A stretch of 64,000 nucleotides of DNA from Lysobacteraceae bacterium NML03-0222. GTDB taxonomy: Bacteria > Pseudomonadota > Gammaproteobacteria > Xanthomonadales > Xanthomonadaceae. Below are positions 16,658-24,387 of the stretch, piece after piece (within the stretch, counting starts at the first letter, position 1; the number at the start of each line of letters is the position of its first letter). The stretch spans positions 186,001 to 250,000 of the forward strand of contig NWQM01000004.1 in assembly GCA_002798195.1 (NCBI GenBank), read 5' to 3'. Under the pieces are notes generated by a model. That model did not search any database. It saw only the letters and a list, made by a program, of their open reading frames with translations, and had not been told where the DNA came from. The position numbers and the translations under genes are program-made.

Positions 16658-19351
16658 GTGATTCTGGGGACGGGACTGCTGTTTCTGATATTGGCAGGGC
16701 TTGCTTGGATATTTTCTGCTGCCAAGCGGGTAAAAGCCCAGGTTGCCCATGATTCCAGAGTGAATGCTGCCCGCTGGCAAGCAAGTTTTGATGAAAGCTA
16801 CCGGCACTGGATTGAGGCAGCAATGGTGTTTGCCGGTCAAGGGCGCTGGATTCCCAAGGGGACGGCCAGCCGGTTCCTGACATCCCACCCAGCTCCCGAG
16901 CATCCGACCAAAAACTGGAAGCTGGCGGTAGGTGAGACTTGCGCCGAGGAAACCTTGCAGCGCCACTTTGACAAATTGAATGCCCAGCATCTGGCGCAAC
17001 AGAAAATCGCGTGCCAGCAATTCTTTGCCACGGTTGAAAAAAACCCTCTCACCGATGAGCAGATTCAAGCCTGCGTATGCATGGATGATGCGGTGATGGT
17101 TGTGGCCGCGGCCGGTTCGGGCAAAACCTCGACGATGGTGGCCAAGACCGGCTATGTCCTCCATCAAGGGCTGGCCACCCCCGAACAAATCCTGCTGCTG
17201 GCATTCAACCGCGCCACGGCTGACGAAGTCGGACAGCGCATTACCGAGCAGCTCAAAGACGTGCCGCGTGTGGAAAAAGTCAGATCCAACACCTTCCACG
17301 CCTTCGGCATTGACGTCATCGCCAAAGCCACCGGCAAAAAGCCATCGTTGGCGCCTTGGGTGGATCCGGGCAATCCGGGAGCCGATGTGCGCGAAGTCAG
17401 CGACATCATCCAGACGCTGGCGCAACAGGATGAGGCTTTCAGGCGCGACTGGGCATTGTTCCGCACCGTGTATGCACGCGATGTCGGCAAATGGGGGCAG
17501 CCTGACGAACCCGAAGCCTATGGCAATGGTGTGCGCGGCTTCCGCACCGCCGGAGGTGAGGTGGTCAAGAGCAAGGAAGAGCGCACCATCGCGGACTGGT
17601 TGTTCTACAACGATATTGCCTATGAATACGAGCGCCCCTACGAGCATGCAACTGCCGACCACCAATACCGGCAATACTTCCCCGATTTCTACTATCCCGA
17701 CGCCAATCTGTACCACGAGCACTTCGCTCTCAACGGCAAAGGGCAGCCGCCCAGGCAGTTCGAGGGCTATCTAGCAGGCGTGAAATGGAAGCGGGCACTG
17801 CATGCCAGGATGGGCACGGCATTGTTTGAAACCACCTCGCATACTCTGCTCAATGGCGAGGCTATTCCGGCACTGGAGCAAACGCTGATTGCCCATGGCC
17901 TACAGCCCTGCTTCAACCCGGACAAGAAAGCCATCGGCTTGCAACCGGTGCATGAGCAGGACTTGGCGCGCTCGTTCCGGGTTTTCCAGCAGCACGTCAA
18001 GAACAACGGCTTGAGCACACAAGACTTGCAGGATGCACTGGCCGCCCAGTCCAACGATGGATTTGCCGCGCGCCTTGGCATGTATCTGCGACTGTACGAG
18101 CAGATTGCCGCGGAATGGGAACGGCGTCTGCAGCAGGGTGGCTTCATCGACTTTGAGGATATGTTGATTCTGGCGGCGGAATACGTGGAATCGGGTGCCT
18201 ATCAGAGCCCCTACACGGTGATCCTGGCCGATGAATTTCAGGACAGCTCACGCGCCCGCATCCGGCTGTTGAAAGCTTTGGCAAGCCAGCAAGATCCTCC
18301 CGCCCATCTGTGCGTGGTAGGCGATGACTGGCAGGGCATCAACCGCTTTGCCGGTTCCGATATCAGCGTGATGACCGAATTCGAGAAGACTTTCCAGCAC
18401 GCCACCCGGCTGACGCTCAGCACCACCTTCCGCTGTCCGCAGCTGCTATGCGACATCTCCAGCCAGTTCATCCAGAACAATCCCGCGCAGATCAAGAAAC
18501 AGGTCAAGACCCACAATCCACTGACAAAAACGCCACTGCTGGCTTATGGCTTTTCGAGCCCGCATGGCATTGCCGAGCATGTCGAGCAGCAGCTGGCGCA
18601 AATGCACCAATTGGCGACAAACGGCAGGCTGAAGCCAATGCGGGGGACGCATCTGAGCGTCATGCTCCTTGGCCGCTACCGTGACGACAGACCCGCTGCA
18701 TTGCCATCGTGGCAGCGGCGCTTTGGCGACAGGCTAAAGATAGAGTACCGAACCGCACATGGCTCCAAGGGGCTGGAAGCTGAGTACGTGTTCGTCCTCA
18801 ATGTAGTGGAAGGCACACGCGGCTTCCCCAGCCAGATACAGGACGACCCGGCACTACAACTGGCGATGCCGGCACCGGATCCGTTTCCATTCGCCGAGGA
18901 GCGCCGGCTGTTCTACGTCGCCATTACCCGGGCGCGCAGGCAAGTACGGCTGTACACGACCCTGAACCAGCCCTCGCGCTTCCTGATCGAGCTGGTAAAA
19001 GCAAGGCATCTCAAGATTGAGCCGGTTGACGGCCAGCCACTGGAGGCTTGCCCTGAATGCGGTCGCGGCGTCTTGCAATTGCGCTCGGGCCCTTACGGCC
19101 ATTTCCAAGGATGTAGCCGTTTTCCGGCTTGTACATTCAAGCGCCGGGTAGAACAAGACCTGCCCGCACTGGCTCAAACCCGACGCAATCCCCACCCCCG
19201 GCGACTGCCTGCCAGCACCCGGGTTGGTGACCCATGCCCGGTTTGCAAGCGCGGCCTCATCCAGCTCAAGGATGGCCGCAATGGACGCTTCCTTGGCTGC
19301 TCCCGCTTTCACCAAGGCTGCCGAGCACAGGGAGCTTCCACTGACCAATAA
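16658..19351 (+). CDS. UvrD/helicase IV-like SF1 helicase with nuclease-like insert and topoisomerase zinc fingers
   Basis: An 897-residue protein. Residues 1-20 form a hydrophobic helix (possible membrane anchor). SF1A helicase motifs follow: Walker A AAAGSGKTST (~150), LLLAFNRATADEV, an insert with PD-(D/E)XK-like residues (KSKEERTIADWLFY...YEYERPY...YFPDFYYPD...YHEHFAL, ~305-355), motif II DEFQDSSRARIRLL, VVGDDWQGINRFAGSD, TFRCP, RTAHGSKGLEAEYVFVLNV and FYVAITRARRQV. The C-terminus has two topoisomerase-type Cys4 zinc fingers (CPECGRG...GCSRFPAC; CPVCKRG...GCSRFHQGC). The start is GTG with GGGGAGGC upstream. It is similar to HelD-type DNA helicases; role in repair or defence is unclear. 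Confidence 0.85.
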   Translation: MILGTGLLFLILAGLAWIFSAAKRVKAQVAHDSRVNAARWQASFDESYRHWIEAAMVFAGQGRWIPKGTASRFLTSHPAPEHPTKNWKLAVGETCAEETLQRHFDKLNAQHLAQQKIACQQFFATVEKNPLTDEQIQACVCMDDAVMVVAAAGSGKTSTMVAKTGYVLHQGLATPEQILLLAFNRATADEVGQRITEQLKDVPRVEKVRSNTFHAFGIDVIAKATGKKPSLAPWVDPGNPGADVREVSDIIQTLAQQDEAFRRDWALFRTVYARDVGKWGQPDEPEAYGNGVRGFRTAGGEVVKSKEERTIADWLFYNDIAYEYERPYEHATADHQYRQYFPDFYYPDANLYHEHFALNGKGQPPRQFEGYLAGVKWKRALHARMGTALFETTSHTLLNGEAIPALEQTLIAHGLQPCFNPDKKAIGLQPVHEQDLARSFRVFQQHVKNNGLSTQDLQDALAAQSNDGFAARLGMYLRLYEQIAAEWERRLQQGGFIDFEDMLILAAEYVESGAYQSPYTVILADEFQDSSRARIRLLKALASQQDPPAHLCVVGDDWQGINRFAGSDISVMTEFEKTFQHATRLTLSTTFRCPQLLCDISSQFIQNNPAQIKKQVKTHNPLTKTPLLAYGFSSPHGIAEHVEQQLAQMHQLATNGRLKPMRGTHLSVMLLGRYRDDRPAALPSWQRRFGDRLKIEYRTAHGSKGLEAEYVFVLNVVEGTRGFPSQIQDDPALQLAMPAPDPFPFAEERRLFYVAITRARRQVRLYTTLNQPSRFLIELVKARHLKIEPVDGQPLEACPECGRGVLQLRSGPYGHFQGCSRFPACTFKRRVEQDLPALAQTRRNPHPRRLPASTRVGDPCPVCKRGLIQLKDGRNGRFLGCSRFHQGCRAQGASTDQ

Positions 19352-19467
19352 GCCATGACCGTTGCGACTGCCCGCCAACCGCTGTCATTCCCCCGTCCAT
19401 CTTGCTGAGCGCCAGCAATACAATCACTGGCCACACTTCAGGCATCGCTCACCGGTCTGGTCGATCG

Positions 19468-19821
19468 TTAGCCGTGTCTGTTCATGCCTGACTTCGGGCA
19501 AAAAATCTCGTGCAGCGTCTGCAAAAGCCGCAGCGCCTCGGTGCTCGCTATCGCGTAATGGATGTGCTTGCCTTCGCGGCGGGTGCTGACCAGCCCTTCA
19601 TTGCGCAGCACGGCCAGTTGTTGTGACAGGGTCGGCTGGCGAATTCCCAGCGCCACTTCCAATGCCCCGACTGTGGCCTCGCCTTGCGAGAGTTGGCACA
19701 GCAGCATCAGCCGGTCGTGATTGGCCAATGCTTTGAGCAAGGTCAAAGCCGCTTCAGCTCCGGCACGCATCTGCTCGGGCGCTATCGGGGTGGCTGGCGG
19801 GGATGGCGAGGCTTGCGTCAT
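19468..19821 (-). CDS. ArsR/SmtB-family transcriptional regulator (BigR-like)
   Basis: A 117-residue winged-helix repressor. The helix-turn-helix is LEVALGIRQPTLSQQLAVLRNEGLV and the wing is STRREGKHIHYAIAS. The sequence lacks the ELCVCDL metal-binding motif of ArsR and has the BigR/YgaV-like organisation, where redox or sulfide sensing is common; one Cys lies near residue 42 (LLCQLSQG) and another near the C-terminus (EIFCPKSG), a two-cysteine pattern compatible with persulfide sensing. It is divergent from the CMD/DUF2892 genes and probably represses their shared promoter region. Confidence 0.88.
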   Translation of the reverse strand: MTQASPSPPATPIAPEQMRAGAEAALTLLKALANHDRLMLLCQLSQGEATVGALEVALGIRQPTLSQQLAVLRNEGLVSTRREGKHIHYAIASTEALRLLQTLHEIFCPKSGMNRHG

Positions 19822-19825
19822 GGCA

Positions 19826-19853
19826 TTGCAAACAATCTACTTAAAAATATAAT
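19826..19853 (+). promoter_or_regulatory. Promoter of the CMD-DUF2892 operon, overlapping the regulator's start region
   Basis: TTGCAA (19826-19831), 16-bp spacer, perfect TATAAT (19848-19853). The following 15 bases are AT-rich with an imperfect inverted repeat (AATATGAAATCATGTATT, 19851-19868), a plausible operator for the divergent ArsR-type repressor. Confidence 0.6.
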
Positions 19854-19888
19854 ATGAAATCATGTATTCAATGACAACCGAGGTTCAT

Positions 19889-20248
19889 ATGAGCAAGAGC
19901 TACAAAGAAATCATTGGTCACACTTCCTCTTGGCTGGCACCGCTGCGTCGTGACATTCCCGCTACCACCCAAGGTTTCTCGGCGCTGGCACAGGCGGCCA
20001 TTTCCGATGGTGTGCTGGACAAGAAAACCAAGGAGCTGATTGCCATGGCGCTGGCAGTAGCTTCGCGCTGCGACCCCTGCCTTGGCTATCACGCCCAGGC
20101 GCTGGTAAAGCTCGGTTGCAGCCGCGCCGAACTGGAAGAAATGCTCTCGGTATGCGTGTACATGGGCGGCGGCCCCTCGCTGATGTATGCTGCCAACGCA
20201 TTGGCCGCCTATGAAGAATTCGGCGGTGAAAAAGCCAACAACAACTGA
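19889..20248 (+). CDS. Carboxymuconolactone decarboxylase (AhpD-like) family protein
   Basis: A 119-residue protein of the CMD/AhpD fold. The redox-active motif CDPCLGYHAQALVKLG (CxxC plus His) is typical of alkylhydroperoxidase-like members, so a peroxidase or disulfide-relay role is likelier than true decarboxylation. The ATG at 19889 follows an AGGTTC-type site and gives the normal family N-terminus; an in-frame ATG at 19862 would add 9 residues. It is cotranscribed with the small DUF2892 membrane protein and divergent from an ArsR regulator, an arrangement often linked to sulfide/persulfide or oxidative stress. Confidence 0.88.
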   Translation: MSKSYKEIIGHTSSWLAPLRRDIPATTQGFSALAQAAISDGVLDKKTKELIAMALAVASRCDPCLGYHAQALVKLGCSRAELEEMLSVCVYMGGGPSLMYAANALAAYEEFGGEKANNN

Positions 20249-20264
20249 TTCGGAGGCGTTCATC

Positions 20265-20459
20265 ATGAAATTCAATGTCGGCGGCATTGACCGCCTGCTG
20301 CGCATCGTGCTCGGTCTGGTGCTGATTGGCCTCACCCTCACCGGCCATATCGGCGCCTGGGGCTGGCTTGGCCTGTTGCCACTCATCACCGGCCTGGTGC
20401 GAATCTGCCCGGCCTATCTGCCATTCGGCCTCAGCACCTGCAAGCACAAGCCGAAGTAA
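20265..20459 (+). CDS. DUF2892 small membrane protein (YgaP transmembrane-like)
   Basis: A 64-residue protein with the DUF2892 pattern: MKFNVGGIDRLLRIVLGLVLIGL, a second hydrophobic helix WLGLLPLITGLVRICPAYLPFGLSTC. The conserved RICPAYLPFGLSTC end is typical; two cysteines may be functional. In YgaP this module is fused to a rhodanese, which fits a sulfur-stress role together with the ArsR/BigR-like regulator next door. Confidence 0.85.
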   Translation: MKFNVGGIDRLLRIVLGLVLIGLTLTGHIGAWGWLGLLPLITGLVRICPAYLPFGLSTCKHKPK

Positions 20460-20476
20460 AGCCAGGCATACCCCTG

Positions 20477-20513
20477 AAACAACAAACGCCGGATTCTCCG
20501 GCGTTTGTTGTTT
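20477..20513. terminator. Strong bidirectional terminator between DUF2892 and scoB genes
   Basis: Perfect 17-bp inverted repeat (20477-20493 and 20497-20513) with a TTC loop; A-rich and T-rich ends make it usable in both directions by the convergent genes. Confidence 0.85.
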
Positions 20514-20539
20514 GCTGCAACGGTAAAGGCATCAAGTCC

Positions 20540-21166
20540 TCAAACCAGCGGTACCCCGGTTTTTTCGCGTACTTCCGCCTCGCTCACGCCTTCGGCCAGC
20601 TCCACCAGCTCAAGGCCCGCTGCGCTGACATCAAATACGCCAAGGTCGGTGATGATGCGGTTGACCACGCCCACGCCGGTCAGCGGCAGGGTACATTCGG
20701 GCAGGATTTTCGGGCTGCCGCTCTTGGTGGTGTGCTCCATCAGCACTACCACGCGCTTGACACCGGCCACCAGATCCATCGCCCCGCCCATGCCCTTGAC
20801 CATCTTGCCCGGCACCATCCAGTTGGCCAGATCGCCCTTGTCGGTGACTTCCATCGCGCCAAGGATGGCAAGGTCGATATGTCCGCCGCGAATCATCGCG
20901 AAGCTGTCATGGCTGCCAAAATAGCTGGCACCTGGCACGGCGGTAACGGTCTGCTTGCCGGCATTGATAAGGTCGGCATCGACCTCGGCTTCGGTCGGGA
21001 ACGGGCCGATGCCGAGCAGGCCGTTTTCCGATTGCAGCCAGACCTCCATGCCATCAGGAATGTAATTGGCCACCAAGGTCGGCAGACCGATGCCGAGGTT
21101 GACATAGGCGCCGTCGCTCAATTCTTGGGCGGCACGCTGTGCCATCTGATCACGCGTCCAAGCCAT
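20540..21166 (-). CDS. scoB: 3-oxoacid CoA-transferase subunit B
   Basis: A 208-residue beta subunit of succinyl-CoA:acetoacetate CoA-transferase. The catalytic Glu lies in WLQSENGLLGIGPFP; the GGHIDLAILGAMEVTDKGDLANWMVPGK segment is characteristic. The start ATG at 21166 follows AGGAGG a few bases upstream and lies 1 bp after scoA. Together the two subunits transfer CoA from succinyl-CoA to acetoacetate in ketone body/short-chain fatty acid use. Confidence 0.96.
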   Translation of the reverse strand: MAWTRDQMAQRAAQELSDGAYVNLGIGLPTLVANYIPDGMEVWLQSENGLLGIGPFPTEAEVDADLINAGKQTVTAVPGASYFGSHDSFAMIRGGHIDLAILGAMEVTDKGDLANWMVPGKMVKGMGGAMDLVAGVKRVVVLMEHTTKSGSPKILPECTLPLTGVGVVNRIITDLGVFDVSAAGLELVELAEGVSEAEVREKTGVPLV

Positions 21167-21167
21167 C

Positions 21168-21890
21168 TCAATTACCTCCTTCGCTGCGCACGGTGCGCTG
21201 TTCGATGCGTTTTTCCGGGCTGGCATTGACCACGATGCGATCGACATAGATGCCGGGCAGATGCACCTGATCCGGGTCGATCTGGCCGACCTCGACCAGC
21301 TCCTCCACTTCCGCGATGCACACCTTGCCCGCCATGGCACAGGCCGGGTTGAAGTTGCGCGCGGTCTTGCGGAATACGAGATTCCCGGCCTTGTCCGCCT
21401 TCCACGCCTTGACCAGCGACACATCAGCGCTCAGCGCGGTTTCCAGCACATAGTGTTTGCCGTCGAACTCGCGGGTTTCCTTGCCCTCGGCCACCACCGT
21501 GCCGTAGCCGGTGGCGGTGAAGAACGCCGGAATGCCCGCGCCACCGGCGCGCAGACGCTCAGCCAGCGTGCCCTGCGGGTTGAATTCCAGCTCCAGCTCA
21601 CCAGAGAGAAACTGGCGCTCGAACTCCTTGTTCTCGCCCACATAGGAGGAAATCATCTTCTTGATCTGCCGGGTTTCCAGCAGCAGACCAAGGCCAAAAC
21701 CATCGACCCCGGCATTGTTGGAAATCGCAGTCAGCCCTTTCACGCCGGAATCGCGCAGCGCGGCAATCAGGGCTTCGGGAATGCCGCACAGGCCAAACCC
21801 GCCCACGGCGAGCGTTTGCCCATCGGCCACGACATCGGCCAAGGCAGCCTTGGCATCGGGATACAGCTTGCTTCGACTCATCGAGAACAC
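21168..21890 (-). CDS. scoA: 3-oxoacid CoA-transferase subunit A
   Basis: A 240-residue alpha subunit. The family motifs GGFGLCGIPEALI (CoA-binding loop) and ISNNAGVDGFGLGLLL are present, and the end KTARNFNPACAMAGKV...DPDQVHLPGIYVDRIV is typical. An alternative start is the ATG at 21881. It is the first gene of the scoAB operon; 65-142 bp upstream of its start are three 26-bp tandem repeats that resemble Pho boxes, so regulation by a PhoB/CreB-type regulator is possible. Confidence 0.96.
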   Translation of the reverse strand: MFSMSRSKLYPDAKAALADVVADGQTLAVGGFGLCGIPEALIAALRDSGVKGLTAISNNAGVDGFGLGLLLETRQIKKMISSYVGENKEFERQFLSGELELEFNPQGTLAERLRAGGAGIPAFFTATGYGTVVAEGKETREFDGKHYVLETALSADVSLVKAWKADKAGNLVFRKTARNFNPACAMAGKVCIAEVEELVEVGQIDPDQVHLPGIYVDRIVVNASPEKRIEQRTVRSEGGN

Positions 21891-21954
21891 CTTGCTGGGA
21901 ACTGCGCCCAGTTTAGCCGCCCAGCACCAGAAACTGCACTGTGCCGCCCTCTTG

Positions 21955-22032
21955 TTTATGACGGTGAACAGCCTGACGGATTTATGACGGTGAACAGCCT
22001 GACGGATTTATGACGGTGAACAGCCTGACGGA
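21955..22032 (-). promoter_or_regulatory. Three tandem 26-bp repeats forming Pho-box-like sites
   Basis: Three perfect 26-bp copies (21955-21980, 21981-22006, 22007-22032). Read on the minus strand the junctions make CCGTCATAAATCCGTCAG twice, 15 of 18 matches to the E. coli Pho box CTGTCATAAATCTGTCAC, with CCGTCA half-sites 11 bp apart; the third copy keeps one half-site. OmpR/PhoB-family dimers bind such 11-bp direct repeats. The array lies between creC and scoA, upstream of scoA. A weak -10 (TAAACT, 21915-21910) follows about 40 bp downstream. Confidence 0.6.
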
Positions 22033-22058
22033 CTTTCATGCCTGTCGCGAACAAGCTC

Positions 22059-23495
22059 CTAGCGAGATGGCAGGCGAAGTTCCGCCAACGCGCCACCGTT
22101 ATCGCCATTGCCCAGTGTGGCGCTGCCGCCATGCAGTGCCGCCACTTCTGCCACAAACGGCAGGCCAAGGCCGCTGCTGCGGCTGCTGCCATCGGGACGC
22201 GGCAAAGAATAGAAACGCTCAAATACTCGGCCAAGTGCGTAATCAGGAATCCCGGGGCCATTGTCCTGCACGCGGATATGCAGCAATCCACGGGTCTGTA
22301 CGGCGCTGAGCACGACCGTACTGCCGGCAGGCGAGAAGCTGATGGCATTGTCCAGCAGGTTGGTGATGGCCTGCCTCAGCAGGAACGCATCACCCTGAAG
22401 CTGCCCACTGTCATTGGCCTCGATGCGAATTTCCACTTGTGCAGCCGCTGCGCGGGCGGCAAGGGTCGCAGCCGCGTCATGCAAAAGCGTCTGTACATCA
22501 ATATGCTGCATCGTATCCAGCTGCTGGCGATGCTCCACTGCGGCCAGCGCCAGCAGCTTGTCCACCATCTGTGCCAGACGCTCGCCCTGCTCGGCGATGG
22601 TGCACACAAAGCTCTCGCGCTCGGCATTGCTCATTCGGCTACCAACGTCCTGCAACAGCTCGGCGCTGCCGCGAATCGCCGCCAGCGGGCTTTTCAGCTC
22701 ATGGGTCAGGGCGTGGACGTATTCCTCCACATATTGCTTGCCTTCGAGTTTTTCACGCATGGTCGCCAGCGCCTGCCCCAGATTGCCGAACTCGCCATGC
22801 GCCCTGGGCACGCTGGCGCGCTCGCCGCGCGTGACTGCATCGGCATAGCGGCGCAGGCGCGAAAGCTGGCTGGAAATCCACCAGGCGACAATCACGCCAG
22901 TGATGAGCGCCACCAGCAGCAGTGCAATCCCGGCATCCATCACTTTTTTCTGGCTGCGCTCGATGAACGGCGCAACGATGCGGTTGGGCTTGGAAACGGT
23001 CAACACACCGATGATGCACCCCTCATCCAGCACCGGAGCCGCCACATGCATCACGCTATCGCTTTCAGGATTGCTTTCATCCTCCGGGCTGGAGCGCGCA
23101 CCGTACTGGCCGCGCAGGGTGAGATACACATCGCGCCAACGCGAATTATCACGCCCCACATCCCGCCCGGCCGAATCGAATACCACGATGCCCTGCGCAT
23201 CGGTGATGGTCACCCGATAAGAAGTGCGCAACTTGCCAAAGCCATACACATCCGCACGAATATCACGCTGCTGGTTGGCACGCATCGCCGCAGCAAATGT
23301 GCCATCGGCAATCCGGCCTGCCTTGAGGTCGTCTGCGGCCAGCTCCGCCAATAAGTTGGCGGTATCAATCAGCGTGTCCTCCATCGCCTGCCGCACGCCG
23401 GGCTTGATTTGCTCGACAAACACCTGCGCCAGCAGCACTGCCGCCAGTGCCACAATCAAGAAATAACCAAACAACACCCTCAGGCCGATACGCAC
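22059..23495 (-). CDS. creC: Two-component sensor histidine kinase CreC
   Basis: A 478-residue inner-membrane kinase. N-terminal transmembrane helix (RIGLRVLFGYFLIVALAAVLLAQVFV), periplasmic sensor region (~35-185, containing KPGVRQAMEDTLIDTANLLAELA, typical of CreC), second helix (AGIALLLVALITGVIVAWWI), HAMP, then the H-box ALTHELKSPLAAIRGSAELL, N-box QAITNLLDNAISFS, and G-boxes DNGPGIPD and GSGLGLPFV-like SSGLGLPFVAEVAALHGG. The start is GTG, overlapping the creB stop (TAGTG). CreC phosphorylates CreB, controlling carbon and stress genes in E. coli. Confidence 0.93.
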   Translation of the reverse strand: MRIGLRVLFGYFLIVALAAVLLAQVFVEQIKPGVRQAMEDTLIDTANLLAELAADDLKAGRIADGTFAAAMRANQQRDIRADVYGFGKLRTSYRVTITDAQGIVVFDSAGRDVGRDNSRWRDVYLTLRGQYGARSSPEDESNPESDSVMHVAAPVLDEGCIIGVLTVSKPNRIVAPFIERSQKKVMDAGIALLLVALITGVIVAWWISSQLSRLRRYADAVTRGERASVPRAHGEFGNLGQALATMREKLEGKQYVEEYVHALTHELKSPLAAIRGSAELLQDVGSRMSNAERESFVCTIAEQGERLAQMVDKLLALAAVEHRQQLDTMQHIDVQTLLHDAAATLAARAAAAQVEIRIEANDSGQLQGDAFLLRQAITNLLDNAISFSPAGSTVVLSAVQTRGLLHIRVQDNGPGIPDYALGRVFERFYSLPRPDGSSRSSGLGLPFVAEVAALHGGSATLGNGDNGGALAELRLPSR

Positions 23496-24187
23496 TAGCT
23501 GCGCTCCCCGCTGTCCAATGCATAGCCCAGGCCGCGATGGGTCTTGATGACCTCGAAATCGGCACCGGCATCACGCAGCTTGGCGCGCAAGGTCTTGATA
23601 TGGGTATCCACGGTACGGTCACCACTGTCGGGCGCGTCCTCCCATACCCGATCCATCAACTGCGCGCGGCTCAGCACCGCACCAGGCCGCATCAGCAAAG
23701 CCGCCAGCAGGCCGTATTCGTAGCGGGTGAGCTCCAGCACGCATTGGTCAAAACGGATGCGATGCCCGGCCTCGTCAATGGCAAAGCGCCCATGCGCTCG
23801 CCAGCCTTCGAGTTGCGTCTGTGGCGGCGCACTGCGGCGCAATCGTGCCCGTACCCGTGCCACCAGCTCGCGTGGCGAGAATGGCTTGGAGACATAGTCA
23901 TCGCCGCCCAGCTCCAGCCCCAGCACTCGATCGAGCTCGCCATCACGAGCCGTCAGGAAAATCACCGGCACATCACTTTCAGCGCGCAGCGCGCGGCAGA
24001 CCTCGAAGCCGCTGACATCCGGCAGCCCCACATCCAGAATCAGTACATCGACCCCACCCTGTCGCAGCCGTGGCAGCACTTCACCCCCCAGCAGCAGATG
24101 CTCGGCCTGCCAGCCCTCGGCGCGCAGCGCAAACAGCACGCTCTGGGCGATGGCAGCTTCATCTTCGGCAAGCAGAATGGTCGGCAT
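23495..24187 (-). CDS. creB: Two-component response regulator CreB
   Basis: A 230-residue OmpR/PhoB-family regulator. Receiver domain: acidic pocket EDE (residues 8-10), phosphoacceptor Asp in LILDVGLPDVSG, conserved Thr/Ala TARDGE and Lys in VSKPFSPREL. The winged-helix output ends with DRTVDTHIKTLRAKLR and the HRGLGYAL recognition segment. It is the first gene of creBC. The Pho-box-like direct repeats just beyond creC are candidate sites for this or another OmpR-family regulator. Confidence 0.93.
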   Translation of the reverse strand: MPTILLAEDEAAIAQSVLFALRAEGWQAEHLLLGGEVLPRLRQGGVDVLILDVGLPDVSGFEVCRALRAESDVPVIFLTARDGELDRVLGLELGGDDYVSKPFSPRELVARVRARLRRSAPPQTQLEGWRAHGRFAIDEAGHRIRFDQCVLELTRYEYGLLAALLMRPGAVLSRAQLMDRVWEDAPDSGDRTVDTHIKTLRAKLRDAGADFEVIKTHRGLGYALDSGERS

Positions 24188-24339
24188 GGCAACTCAAACT
24201 TGAGGGTAGCCCGCATTATCACCCGCGCATGTCACGTATTAAGCAAACTGCCGTATCTTTGCTTCAAACACATTAGCAAGCTGCTTGCACAAAAGGGCAA
24301 GCTCCCCGACAGGCTCAACACCAGGTTTTCACAGAAATG

Positions 24340-24376
24340 AAAACACTCCCGCACCCACGGCGCGGGAGTGTTTTTG
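24340..24376. terminator. Terminator beyond the TonB-dependent receptor gene
   Basis: 13-bp perfect stem (24340-24352 with 24362-24374; core CACTCCCGC) with a 9-base loop and a T run on the plus side; on the minus strand the stem itself ends in TTTT. It ends the receptor transcript and isolates creBC. Confidence 0.75.
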
Positions 24377-24387
24377 CATGACTGGAC

